From NCBI GenBank assembly GCA_963973975.1, contig CAXBCF010000007.1:56893-120892 (forward strand): a DNA stretch of 64,000 nucleotides, in the 5' to 3' direction. Positions 25,683 through 33,659 of this stretch are shown here, in pieces (the first letter of the stretch is position 1; each line of letters starts with the position of its first letter). The translations under genes were made by a program, and so were the position numbers. The notes below the pieces were generated by a model. The model saw only the letters and a program-made list of their open reading frames with translations, searched no databases and was not told the DNA's origin. This DNA is from UBA1494_A sp963973975. GTDB taxonomy: Bacteria; Bacteroidota; Bacteroidia; Flavobacteriales_E; Vicingaceae.

Positions 25683-26423
25683 TTAAATTATTTTAGCTTC
25701 GTTTCTTAATAATTCTAACAATTCGGCAGGATTATCTGCGCTCACCATTTTGCATGATCCTTTTGCAGGAGGCAATTCAAAACTGACTATTGTAGTTGTA
25801 TCTTCAACTTCAATGGGTTCAACAACATTCAATGGTTTGGTTCTCGCAGCCATAATTCCTCTCATATTTGGAATTCTTGCCTCAGCCATTCCTTTAGCAG
25901 CACTCAAAACAAATGGAGTTTCTACTTCAAGAACTTCTTTTCCACCTTGAATGTCTCTTTCAATTTTTGCGGTATTTCCATTTAAATCCAACTTGGAAGC
26001 ATATGAAATAAATGGCAAATCTAATAGCGCTGCTAACATGCCCCCAACTTGAGAACCGTTATAATCGATGGTTTCTTTACCACAAAGAATTAAGTCGAAA
26101 CTATTATCTTTAGCATAATTTGCAATTTGTTGAGCGGTAGATAAAGCATCTTTCGTAACAGTATTAATTCGAACAGCTTCATCGGCACCAATTGCCAATG
26201 CTTTTCTAATAGTAGGGTCATTTTCAGCACCACCAACATTTATAATGGTAACAGATCCGCCTTGAGCTTCTTTAATTTCTAGTGCTCTCACTAAAGCATA
26301 CCATTCGTCATATGGATTCACAATGAATTGGATTCCATTCGTATCAAATTGGGTATTATTTTCTGTGAAATTAATTTTAGAAGTGGTGTCCGGAACTTTG
26401 CTAATGCAAACAAGTATCTTCAT
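25683..26423 (-). CDS. etfB: Electron transfer flavoprotein, beta subunit
   Basis: 246 residues. The start 'MKILVCISKVPDTTSKINF' and 'FIVNPYDEWYALVRALEIKE' are typical of ETF-beta, as is the AMP-binding region with 'LILCGKETIDYNGSQVGGML'. The signature region 'VLSAAKGMAEARIPNMRGIM' is complete. It forms the heterodimer with EtfA. A -7 box on the minus strand (26479-26486) sits ~56 bases before the start. Confidence 0.96.
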   Translation of the reverse strand: MKILVCISKVPDTTSKINFTENNTQFDTNGIQFIVNPYDEWYALVRALEIKEAQGGSVTIINVGGAENDPTIRKALAIGADEAVRINTVTKDALSTAQQIANYAKDNSFDLILCGKETIDYNGSQVGGMLAALLDLPFISYASKLDLNGNTAKIERDIQGGKEVLEVETPFVLSAAKGMAEARIPNMRGIMAARTKPLNVVEPIEVEDTTTIVSFELPPAKGSCKMVSADNPAELLELLRNEAKII

Positions 26424-26478
26424 AATCTTTTATATATCAAAAATAACAACAGTCTATCTGTCTTGTTTCAAAGGGTAG

Positions 26479-26486
26479 CAAAATTA
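26479..26486 (-). promoter_or_regulatory. -7 box before etfBA
   Basis: TAATTTTG on the minus strand is an exact TAnnTTTG match, giving a leader of roughly 50 bases for etfB. No clear TTTG is seen 19-21 bases further upstream. Confidence 0.4.
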
Positions 26487-26639
26487 GCTAATTTCAAAAG
26501 AAATGTAAACTAATTTTCATGCTAATTGATATCATTCAAATAATAAACTTTGATGACACAGAAATTTGGATGATTCAAAGCAGTTTTAAGCAGTGTTGAT
26601 TTGTGATTTTAATTTACTCTTTTATATTTTATAATTTAA

Positions 26640-26647
26640 TACTTTTG
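26640..26647 (+). promoter_or_regulatory. -7 box before pdhB
   Basis: TACTTTTG matches TAnnTTTG and lies 24 bases before the ATG. The nearest TTTG is 36 bases upstream, too far for a normal spacer, so only the -7 half is supported. Confidence 0.4.
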
Positions 26648-26671
26648 AAGCTTCGAAAAAATTGAGAAAAA

Positions 26672-27652
26672 ATGAAGACTTTACAATTCAGAGAAGCACT
26701 TAGAGAAGCCATGTCGGAAGAAATGCGAAGAGATGAGAACGTATTTTTAATGGGTGAAGAAGTAGCAAATTACAACGGAGCTTATAAAGTGAGTCAGGGA
26801 ATGCTTGATGAGTTTGGTGAAAAAAGAGTAATTGATACACCAATTGCCGAACTTGGTTTTGCAGGAATTGGTGTTGGTGCTGCCATGCATGGATTAAGAC
26901 CAATTATTGAATTTATGACTTTCAACTTTTCGTTAGTAGCCATTGATCAAGTAATCAACTCAGCTGCTAAAATGCTAAGTATGTCAGGTGGACAATATGG
27001 AGCTCCAATGGTATTTAGAGGACCAACAGGTTCTGCAGGTCAATTGGGCGCTCAGCACTCTCAAGCTTTTGATAATTGGTATGCCAATACTCCTGGATTA
27101 AAAGTAATTGTTCCATCAAATCCTGCGGATGCGAAAGGACTTTTAAAATCTGCGATAAGAGACAATGATCCTGTTATTTTTATGGAATCAGAGCAAATGT
27201 ATGGCGATAAAGGGGAAGTACCAGAAGGAGAATATTTAATTCCAATCGGATCAGCGAAAGTTGTGAAAGAAGGTTCAGATGTTACTATTGTATCTTTTGG
27301 AAAGATAATGAAAGTAGCTCTTCAAGCAGCTGAAGATTTAGCAAAAGATGGAATTAAAGCTGAAGTCATTGACTTGAGAACAATTCGTCCAATCGATTAT
27401 AAAACTGTAATTGACTCAGTGAAAAAAACCAATAGAATGGTCATTCTTGAAGAAGCTTGGCCGCTTGGAAATATTTCTACTGAATTGACATATATGGTTC
27501 AACGCAATGCATTTGACTATTTAGATGCACCAATCAGAAGAATCAATACGAAAGATACACCACTACCTTATGCTCCAACTTTGGTTGAAGCATGGCTTCC
27601 AAATACAAAAGATGTAATTGAAGCGGTGAAAGACGTAATGTACGTCAAGTAA
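26672..27652 (+). CDS. pdhB: Pyruvate dehydrogenase E1 component, beta subunit
   Basis: 326 residues. 'MGEEVANYNGAYKVSQGM' and 'RVIDTPIAELGFAGIGVGAA' are hallmark E1-beta segments, and the ThDP-contacting Glu is in 'IAELGFAG'. The C-terminal domain has 'VIDLRTIRPIDYKTV' and 'NRMVILEEAWPLGN'. It completes the E1 heterotetramer with PdhA, encoded 22 kb away. Transcription ends at a hairpin 21 bases after the stop, before hppA. A branched-chain E1-beta is the alternative, but similarity to pyruvate enzymes looks better. Confidence 0.94.
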   Translation: MKTLQFREALREAMSEEMRRDENVFLMGEEVANYNGAYKVSQGMLDEFGEKRVIDTPIAELGFAGIGVGAAMHGLRPIIEFMTFNFSLVAIDQVINSAAKMLSMSGGQYGAPMVFRGPTGSAGQLGAQHSQAFDNWYANTPGLKVIVPSNPADAKGLLKSAIRDNDPVIFMESEQMYGDKGEVPEGEYLIPIGSAKVVKEGSDVTIVSFGKIMKVALQAAEDLAKDGIKAEVIDLRTIRPIDYKTVIDSVKKTNRMVILEEAWPLGNISTELTYMVQRNAFDYLDAPIRRINTKDTPLPYAPTLVEAWLPNTKDVIEAVKDVMYVK

Positions 27653-27672
27653 AATTGCATAAAATTTACTCT

Positions 27673-27708
27673 AAATGTCGGGCTGCTAGTTAGTCCGACA
27701 TTTTTTTG
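27673..27708 (+). terminator. Terminator after pdhB
   Basis: A perfect 9-bp stem, 27673-27681 with 27695-27703, has a 13-base loop and continues into a run of seven T (27701-27707). The end of the T-run is also the -33 TTTG of the hppA promoter. Confidence 0.85.
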
Positions 27709-27736
27709 CATATCATATGAATAAAATATACTTTTG
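27705..27736 (+). promoter_or_regulatory. Promoter of the pyrophosphatase gene
   Basis: TTTG (27705-27708), a 20-base spacer and TACTTTTG (27729-27736) match the Bacteroidota sigma-A consensus at both boxes. The expected transcript start, about 27742, leaves a ~35-base leader before the ATG at 27777. Confidence 0.75.
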
Positions 27737-27776
27737 CGCCCTTTAAAATTGAAGTTACTCTTTATATAAATTTACT

Positions 27777-30500
27777 ATGGATACTTTTCTACTTTATTTG
27801 GTGCCGTTCTTAGGCATAATTGGTTTAATTGTTATGGCAATTAAATCTGCTTGGGTTACAAAACAAAGCACAGGCGATGAAAACATGATTGAACTTGCAC
27901 GCTATATTTCCAATGGAGCAATGGCTTTTTTAAGAGCCGAATGGAAAGTGCTTTCCTACTTTGTGGTAATTGCTGCAATTTTATTGGCATGGTCGGGAAC
28001 ATTGGTAGAAAATTCACATCCTGTAATTGCTATTACATTTATATTAGGAGCATTTTTATCTGCATTAGCAGGTTATCTAGGAATGAATATCGCAACCAAA
28101 GCGAATGTGAGAACTACTCAAGCAGCTAGAACTTCATTGTCAAAAGCGCTTAAAGTTTCTTTTAATGGTGGAACCGTAATGGGGCTTGGAGTTGCAGGAT
28201 TGGCAGTTATTGGTTTAGGTGGTTTGTTCATCATCCTTTTAAGCATGTTTGGACCAGATGGAACTTTTACTGATCGAGGTAGCTATATTTTTGCAATTGA
28301 GATTTTAGCAGGTTTCTCTTTAGGAGCTGAGTCAATTGCTCTTTTTGCGCGTGTTGGTGGCGGTATTTATACCAAAGCTGCCGATGTAGGTGCAGATTTA
28401 GTTGGAAAAGTGGAAGCGGGAATTCCTGAAGATGATATAAGAAATCCTGCAACTATCGCTGATAATGTGGGTGACAATGTAGGGGATGTTGCCGGAATGG
28501 GAGCGGATTTATTCGGTTCTTATGTAGCAACTATTCTTGCAACAATGGTTCTTGGTGCAGAAATCGACGCTACAAATGATGGTTTCAATGGGTTATCTCC
28601 AATCTTGCTGCCAATGGTTATTGCAGGCTTAGGGTTGATTTTTTCTATTGTTGGAACTTGGTTTGTTCGAATTAAAGGGGAAGATGGAAATGTACAAGCT
28701 GCTTTAAATTTAGGAAACTGGTCTGCTGTGATTTTAACAGCAATTTCTTCTTATTTTTTAGTGGATTATTTAATGCCAAACGACATGGTGATTCGAGGTG
28801 AAAATTTCACTTCATTGAATGTGTTTTTTGCAATTATTACTGGATTAGTTGTTGGTGCAATAATGAGTATCGTTACTGAATATTACACTGCAATGGGCAG
28901 AAGACCTGTAAATTCTATTGTTCAACAATCTTCTACTGGTCATGCTACAAACATTATTGGTGGTTTAGCAGTAGGAATGGAGTCAACAGTGATTCCAATT
29001 CTTGTATTAGCTTCAGGAATTTATGTTTCTTTTGAGTTTGCAGGATTATATGGTGTTGCAATTGCCGCAGCAGGGATGATGTCTACAACAGCGATGCAAT
29101 TAGCAATTGATGCTTTCGGACCGATTGCAGATAATGCAGGTGGAATTGCAGAGATGAGTGGATTGCCAGAAGAGGTGAGAGGTCGTACTGATAATTTAGA
29201 TGCAGTAGGAAATACCACTGCTGCAGCTGGAAAAGGGTTCGCGATTGCTTCAGCAGCTTTAACTGCATTAGCTCTTTTTGCTGCATTTGTTGGAATTTCA
29301 GGAATTGACTCAATTGATATCTACAAGGCTGATGTTTTATCGGGCTTATTTGTTGGAGCAATGATTCCATTTATCTTCTCTTCTTTAGCAATTGCTGCGG
29401 TTGGAAGAGCTGCAATGGATATGGTTCAAGAGGTAAGAAGACAATTCAAAGAAATTCCTGGTATTATGGAATACAAAGCCAAGCCTGAATACGAGAAATG
29501 TGTTGAAATTTCAACCAAAGCATCGCTAAGAGAAATGATGTTGCCAGGAGCAATTGCGCTTATTGTGCCAATTATTGTTGGGTTTATTTTTGGCCCTGAA
29601 GTTTTAGGTGGATTACTTGCAGGAGTTACTGTTTCAGGTGTATTGATGGGAATTTTTCAAAACAATGCAGGTGGTGCATGGGATAACGCTAAAAAATCTT
29701 TTGAGAAAGGGGTAATGGTTGCAGGAAAAATGGAATACAAAGGTTCAGAACCTCACAAAGCATCTGTTACAGGTGATACAGTTGGTGATCCTTTTAAAGA
29801 TACTTCAGGTCCTTCTATGAACATTCTGATCAAATTAATGTCAATTGTTTCATTGGTAATTGCGCCTCATATTTCTGAAGGTGGACATCATTCTCCTCAA
29901 GCTATAGATACGAGTGTGATTATGGAAGAAGACCTTGTACCAAATAATGTTATTCGCGATGGCTACTATGAGATTAGTACAGAAACTAATTATGTAGAAT
30001 GGACAGGTAGCAAGTTTGGCGGTCAAGAGCATTATGGGAAAGTATACATCGTTGAAGGTGGATTTGAGATTCAAAATAAAATGATCACTTCAGGAAAGAT
30101 TGTTATGGATATGTCAAATATTACTGTTGACGATCTTGAAGATGAAGAAGAGAATGCTAAATTGCTTGGACATTTGAAAAGTAATGACTTTTTTGGCGTT
30201 GAAGAACATCCGACTGCAGTATTTGATGTAAATCGTTCTTACGGGTCAGATGTTGAAGGTGAGTTACAAACTTTAGTTGGTAAATTAACTATTAAAGGAA
30301 TTTCAAAAGACATTCGATTTGACATTCAATTGCTTCCAAATGGAGATGGAATTATTTTAAATGCTCCTTTTACTTTCGATCGCACAGAATTTGGTATAAA
30401 ATTTAAATCAAAAAGATTTGATAAAGTGACTGACATGTTTATCAATGATAACGTTGAAATCAATGCTAAATTGATTGGCGAAAAAACTAAGAATAGTTAA
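27777..30500 (+). CDS. hppA: Membrane ion-pumping pyrophosphatase fused to a C-terminal YceI domain
   Basis: 907 residues, ~200 longer than usual. Residues ~1-697 form the 16-helix pump that couples pyrophosphate hydrolysis to cation export; the substrate site is seen in 'GGGIYTKAADVGADLVGKVE' and 'NPATIADNVGDNVGDVAGMG'. 'GNTTAAAGKG' has Ala where K+-independent enzymes have Lys, so K+ dependence is likely. The usual 'DLFES' glutamate is Gly here ('DLFGSY'), and a Glu appears in the preceding helix ('GAESIALFARV'), a pattern I recall from the Flavobacterium H+-pumping type. After the end-helix 'LMSIVSLVIAPHI' and a ~30-residue linker, residues ~728-905 are a YceI-like lipocalin domain ('VEWTGSKFGG', 'GKLTIKGISKDI'). 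Termini of this pump face the periplasm, where YceI proteins normally act. Confidence 0.93.
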   Translation: MDTFLLYLVPFLGIIGLIVMAIKSAWVTKQSTGDENMIELARYISNGAMAFLRAEWKVLSYFVVIAAILLAWSGTLVENSHPVIAITFILGAFLSALAGYLGMNIATKANVRTTQAARTSLSKALKVSFNGGTVMGLGVAGLAVIGLGGLFIILLSMFGPDGTFTDRGSYIFAIEILAGFSLGAESIALFARVGGGIYTKAADVGADLVGKVEAGIPEDDIRNPATIADNVGDNVGDVAGMGADLFGSYVATILATMVLGAEIDATNDGFNGLSPILLPMVIAGLGLIFSIVGTWFVRIKGEDGNVQAALNLGNWSAVILTAISSYFLVDYLMPNDMVIRGENFTSLNVFFAIITGLVVGAIMSIVTEYYTAMGRRPVNSIVQQSSTGHATNIIGGLAVGMESTVIPILVLASGIYVSFEFAGLYGVAIAAAGMMSTTAMQLAIDAFGPIADNAGGIAEMSGLPEEVRGRTDNLDAVGNTTAAAGKGFAIASAALTALALFAAFVGISGIDSIDIYKADVLSGLFVGAMIPFIFSSLAIAAVGRAAMDMVQEVRRQFKEIPGIMEYKAKPEYEKCVEISTKASLREMMLPGAIALIVPIIVGFIFGPEVLGGLLAGVTVSGVLMGIFQNNAGGAWDNAKKSFEKGVMVAGKMEYKGSEPHKASVTGDTVGDPFKDTSGPSMNILIKLMSIVSLVIAPHISEGGHHSPQAIDTSVIMEEDLVPNNVIRDGYYEISTETNYVEWTGSKFGGQEHYGKVYIVEGGFEIQNKMITSGKIVMDMSNITVDDLEDEEENAKLLGHLKSNDFFGVEEHPTAVFDVNRSYGSDVEGELQTLVGKLTIKGISKDIRFDIQLLPNGDGIILNAPFTFDRTEFGIKFKSKRFDKVTDMFINDNVEINAKLIGEKTKNS

Positions 30501-30521
30501 AATTTACTGATTAGTTGAAAT

Positions 30522-30554
30522 AAAAAAAGTCTCGAAAACTTCGAGACTTTTTTT
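30522..30554. terminator. Strong bidirectional terminator between hppA and the kinase gene
   Basis: A perfect 15-bp stem (30522-30536 with 30540-30554) has a 3-base loop AAC; the outer seven pairs are A/T, giving a T-run on either strand. It serves the convergent genes ending at 30500 and 30572. Confidence 0.92.
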
Positions 30555-30571
30555 ATTGGGGTAAATTGGTT

Positions 30572-31186
30572 TTAAAATAAACCGTGAACTTCTGCATCTA
30601 TCCGACTAATTACTTTTCCAAGATCTTCATTGTCGGCAATAAAGTTATTATTGTCTACATCAATTATCAATAGCTTGCCTTGATCATAAGTGCTGATCCA
30701 AGCCTCATAACGTTCATTTAAGCGCTTTAAGTAATCTAAACGAATACTTTCCTCGTATTCTCTACCTCTTTGACTAATCTGCTCTACTAGGACAGGAATT
30801 GATGCTCTGAGGTAAATCAATAAATCTGGAGGTTGTATAAATGATTCCATTAACTTGAAAAGTGAATAATAACTTTCAAAATCTCTTGTTGTCATCAATC
30901 CCATTGCATGAAGGTTAGGTGCAAAAATGTATGCATCTTCATATATTGTGCGATCTTGAATGACATTTTTTTTATTATTTCTAAATTCTTGAACTTGACT
31001 GAATCGATTATTCAAGAAATAAACCTGCAAATTAAATGACCACCGTTGCATGTCATTATAAAAATCGTTGAGGTACGGATTTTCATCTGCGTCTTCATAA
31101 TGTGCTTCCCACTTGTAATGTTTGGAAAGTAAAGATGTTAAAGTTGTTTTTCCTGAGCCGATATTTCCTGCTATTGCTATGTGCAT
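30572..31186 (-). CDS. Deoxynucleoside kinase
   Basis: 204 residues. The P-loop 'GNIGSGKTTL' is at residues 7-16, the substrate-related 'DRTIYEDAYIFA' replaces the classic DRS motif, and the lid region has 'RGREYEESI'. It phosphorylates deoxynucleosides (probably deoxyadenosine or deoxyguanosine in this phylum) for dNTP salvage. It is cotranscribed with, or close to, the propeller-like gene and GH3 gene on the minus strand. Exact nucleoside preference cannot be read from the sequence. Confidence 0.92.
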   Translation of the reverse strand: MHIAIAGNIGSGKTTLTSLLSKHYKWEAHYEDADENPYLNDFYNDMQRWSFNLQVYFLNNRFSQVQEFRNNKKNVIQDRTIYEDAYIFAPNLHAMGLMTTRDFESYYSLFKLMESFIQPPDLLIYLRASIPVLVEQISQRGREYEESIRLDYLKRLNERYEAWISTYDQGKLLIIDVDNNNFIADNEDLGKVISRIDAEVHGLF

Positions 31187-31246
31187 AAGTGATTTATTAG
31201 GGAGGACTAAAATAATAAAATTAGCCTGCTAAACATGGTTTTAAAA

Positions 31247-32050
31247 TTAATTTCTTTGAAAAATACTGACGGATTTTTCTCCGGAGATAAATAGTCTGTT
31301 TTTTTCCATTCTAGCGTGCTGAATATTTGCTTTTGGCAATTCCACACAATTTGTTTGAATTTTTTTTAAATTGTATTCACAAAACTTTCCTGAATCCATG
31401 TACAATATTTTATCATCAATAAATTGTAAGTGATCAATATTCTTTAATGGGTGTTTATTGGTGTAGGTTCCAAAGTGATCAAAAATATACAAGGCTTCAT
31501 CGTCACTTAAGAAGAGTTGATTGTTGTATTCTAGTAAGTTGGTTGGCTCAAATGTTTTGTTAAACCATTGAGTAAGGTTAACAGTTTCATGAGTTATCTT
31601 GAAGTTATCATCTAAGTGATAGGCTTTTTGACGCAATTGATCGAATACCCAAAAACCATTTTCTCTAGAAAGACAAGCGATGCTTACTCGGTCAAAACCT
31701 AAATCTTGCAAATTGATAGGATCCCCATTTACGCTCAAGTAATTATCCAAAAAAATGATGATGCCATAGTCTTGAAAAAAAACTAAAATTTTATACGGAT
31801 CAGTCGTGTCTACATAGCTTATTTCTCCGTATTTCCTGCTATTAAAAGCGGCTATGGAATCACCTTGATTGTTGTAGAGCCAAATGTTGTTTTCTTTAAT
31901 TAGGTAAAGGTTTCCAAGGCGATCAGTACTAATGTTTACCACCTTTTTTTTGATTTCAAGACTTTTCTTCCACTCGGGTTTTACCGCTTCTTGTGGGGGA
32001 ATTGCAAAAAAAGTGAAGAGGTAAGGAAAAAGTAAAAGCATGAATTTCAT
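31247..32050 (-). CDS. Secreted beta-propeller-like protein, function unknown
   Basis: 267 residues. A short signal peptide ('MKFMLLLFPYLFTFFAIP') precedes a series of beta-rich repeats with 'GNLYLI', 'NNIWLYNNQG', 'NQLFLSDDEALYIFDHFG' and 'DKILYMDSG', the pattern of an irregular propeller. I do not recognise a defined family. It is 3 bases downstream of the GH3 gene on the same strand, so co-expression is likely, although the GH3 enzyme is cytoplasmic and this protein is exported. Confidence 0.7.
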   Translation of the reverse strand: MKFMLLLFPYLFTFFAIPPQEAVKPEWKKSLEIKKKVVNISTDRLGNLYLIKENNIWLYNNQGDSIAAFNSRKYGEISYVDTTDPYKILVFFQDYGIIIFLDNYLSVNGDPINLQDLGFDRVSIACLSRENGFWVFDQLRQKAYHLDDNFKITHETVNLTQWFNKTFEPTNLLEYNNQLFLSDDEALYIFDHFGTYTNKHPLKNIDHLQFIDDKILYMDSGKFCEYNLKKIQTNCVELPKANIQHARMEKNRLFISGEKSVSIFQRN

Positions 32051-32053
32051 TTC

Positions 32054-33568
32054 TTATGCATCTATTAAGGTTAGAATTTCTTCAAGGTATTTTCTATTGT
32101 TACTCAATCGAGGTACTTTATTTTGACCTCCTAGTTTATTTTTTGACTTCATCCACTTATAAAAAGTTCCTTTTTCAACCTGTCTTATTTCAAGCATCTC
32201 TAGCGCCATGTTCCCTTTTCTTTTGGCATCATAATCCGAATTGATTTTACGAAGTTCCTCGTCCAATGCTTCAGAAAATTTAGCTAATGTATCCGGTTCT
32301 TTTTTAAACTCGATGATCCATTGGTGCTTACCAGCTTTGCTATTTGTTAAAAAAACAGGGCCTGCGGTGTATTCATCAACTATCGCACCCGTTTTTAAGC
32401 AAGCAACAGACAATGCTTTTTCTGCATTATCAATAATTAGTTCTTCTCCAAATGCATTGATAAAGTGCTTTGTTCTTCCTGAAACTTTAATACGAAATGG
32501 GAATTTAGAAGTGAATTGGATGGTGTCGCCAATTTTATATCGCCATAATCCTGCATTGGTTGTAATAATTAAAGCGTAATGCTGATTAAGTTCAACTTCT
32601 TCTAAACTCACAGTTTTTGGCTGTTCTTTATCCCATTCTTCCATTGGGGCAAACTCATAAAAAATGCCATAATCCAGCATGAGTAGCAATTCACCTTCTG
32701 CACTAAAATCTTCTATTCCAAAAAAACCTTCAGAGGCATTATAAGTCTCCATGTAACGCATTTTCTTAGAAGGAATAATCGATTCAAATTGATTTTTGTA
32801 GGGAGAAAAAGCAATTCCACCATGGAAAAACACTTCTAAATTAGGCCAAATGGCATGGATGTCTTTTTCACCTGTATAGACTAAAATCTTATTGAGTAAA
32901 ACCAGCATCCAAGAAGGAACTCCAGATAAGCTAGTTACATTTTCTTTCGTGGTAATTTCAACCATCTTAGAAAGCTTTAACTCAAAATCTTCCATCAAGG
33001 CAGTTTCTCTGTCTGGTGTGCGCAAAATATCTGCCCAAAAAGGAAGATTCTGAATAATAATAGATGAAAGGTCACCTTGATAGGAATTATTATCAGGGTC
33101 GATTGTTTGACTACTTCCACCCATCATCAATGTTCTTCCTGTAAATACTTCTGCATTTTCGAAGTTGGAACAGTAAATGGAAAGCATGTCTTTTCCACCT
33201 TTGTAATGACATTCTTCAAGCGCTTCTTTACTAACTGGAATGAATTTACTTCGATCAGCAGTAGTACCTGATGACTTTGCAAACCATTTTATTTCTGAAG
33301 GCCATAAAATATTTTGCTCACCTTTCATTAAGCGCGAGATGTAAGGTTTTAAGTCTTCGTAACTATGGACGGGCACATGCTTTTTAAAATCATTGATGCC
33401 TTTGATATTTTTGAATTGATATTTCAATCCAAATTCTGTGTATCTTCCAGAATTGATTAATTCCTCAAACCACTCTTTTTGAACCTCTACCGGATATTTA
33501 GTAAATAATTCAATCTGGTGCATTCTTTTTTTCATCCACCAGGAAAATATCTTATTAAATATGGCCAT
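32054..33568 (-). CDS. GH3-family acyl-adenylating enzyme
   Basis: 504 residues. It belongs to the bacterial branch of the GH3 'auxin-responsive' family of the ANL adenylating superfamily, in which an acid is activated with ATP and joined to an amine or amino acid. ATP-site segments are visible: 'WFAKSSGTTADRSKFIPVS' (P-loop-like), 'METYNASEGFFGI' and 'LWRYKIGDTIQFTS'. The end 'KLGGQNKVPRLSNNRKYLEE' is typical of the family. The substrate in Bacteroidota is not known to me; no biosynthetic partner is adjacent. Confidence 0.9.
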   Translation of the reverse strand: MAIFNKIFSWWMKKRMHQIELFTKYPVEVQKEWFEELINSGRYTEFGLKYQFKNIKGINDFKKHVPVHSYEDLKPYISRLMKGEQNILWPSEIKWFAKSSGTTADRSKFIPVSKEALEECHYKGGKDMLSIYCSNFENAEVFTGRTLMMGGSSQTIDPDNNSYQGDLSSIIIQNLPFWADILRTPDRETALMEDFELKLSKMVEITTKENVTSLSGVPSWMLVLLNKILVYTGEKDIHAIWPNLEVFFHGGIAFSPYKNQFESIIPSKKMRYMETYNASEGFFGIEDFSAEGELLLMLDYGIFYEFAPMEEWDKEQPKTVSLEEVELNQHYALIITTNAGLWRYKIGDTIQFTSKFPFRIKVSGRTKHFINAFGEELIIDNAEKALSVACLKTGAIVDEYTAGPVFLTNSKAGKHQWIIEFKKEPDTLAKFSEALDEELRKINSDYDAKRKGNMALEMLEIRQVEKGTFYKWMKSKNKLGGQNKVPRLSNNRKYLEEILTLIDA

Positions 33569-33659
33569 TCTTATATTTTGGAATTTTAAAATTAATTCAA
33601 AAATCCCAAAAATACACTAAACATTCACCAATATGGAAGCACAAAACTGAAAGTGCTTT

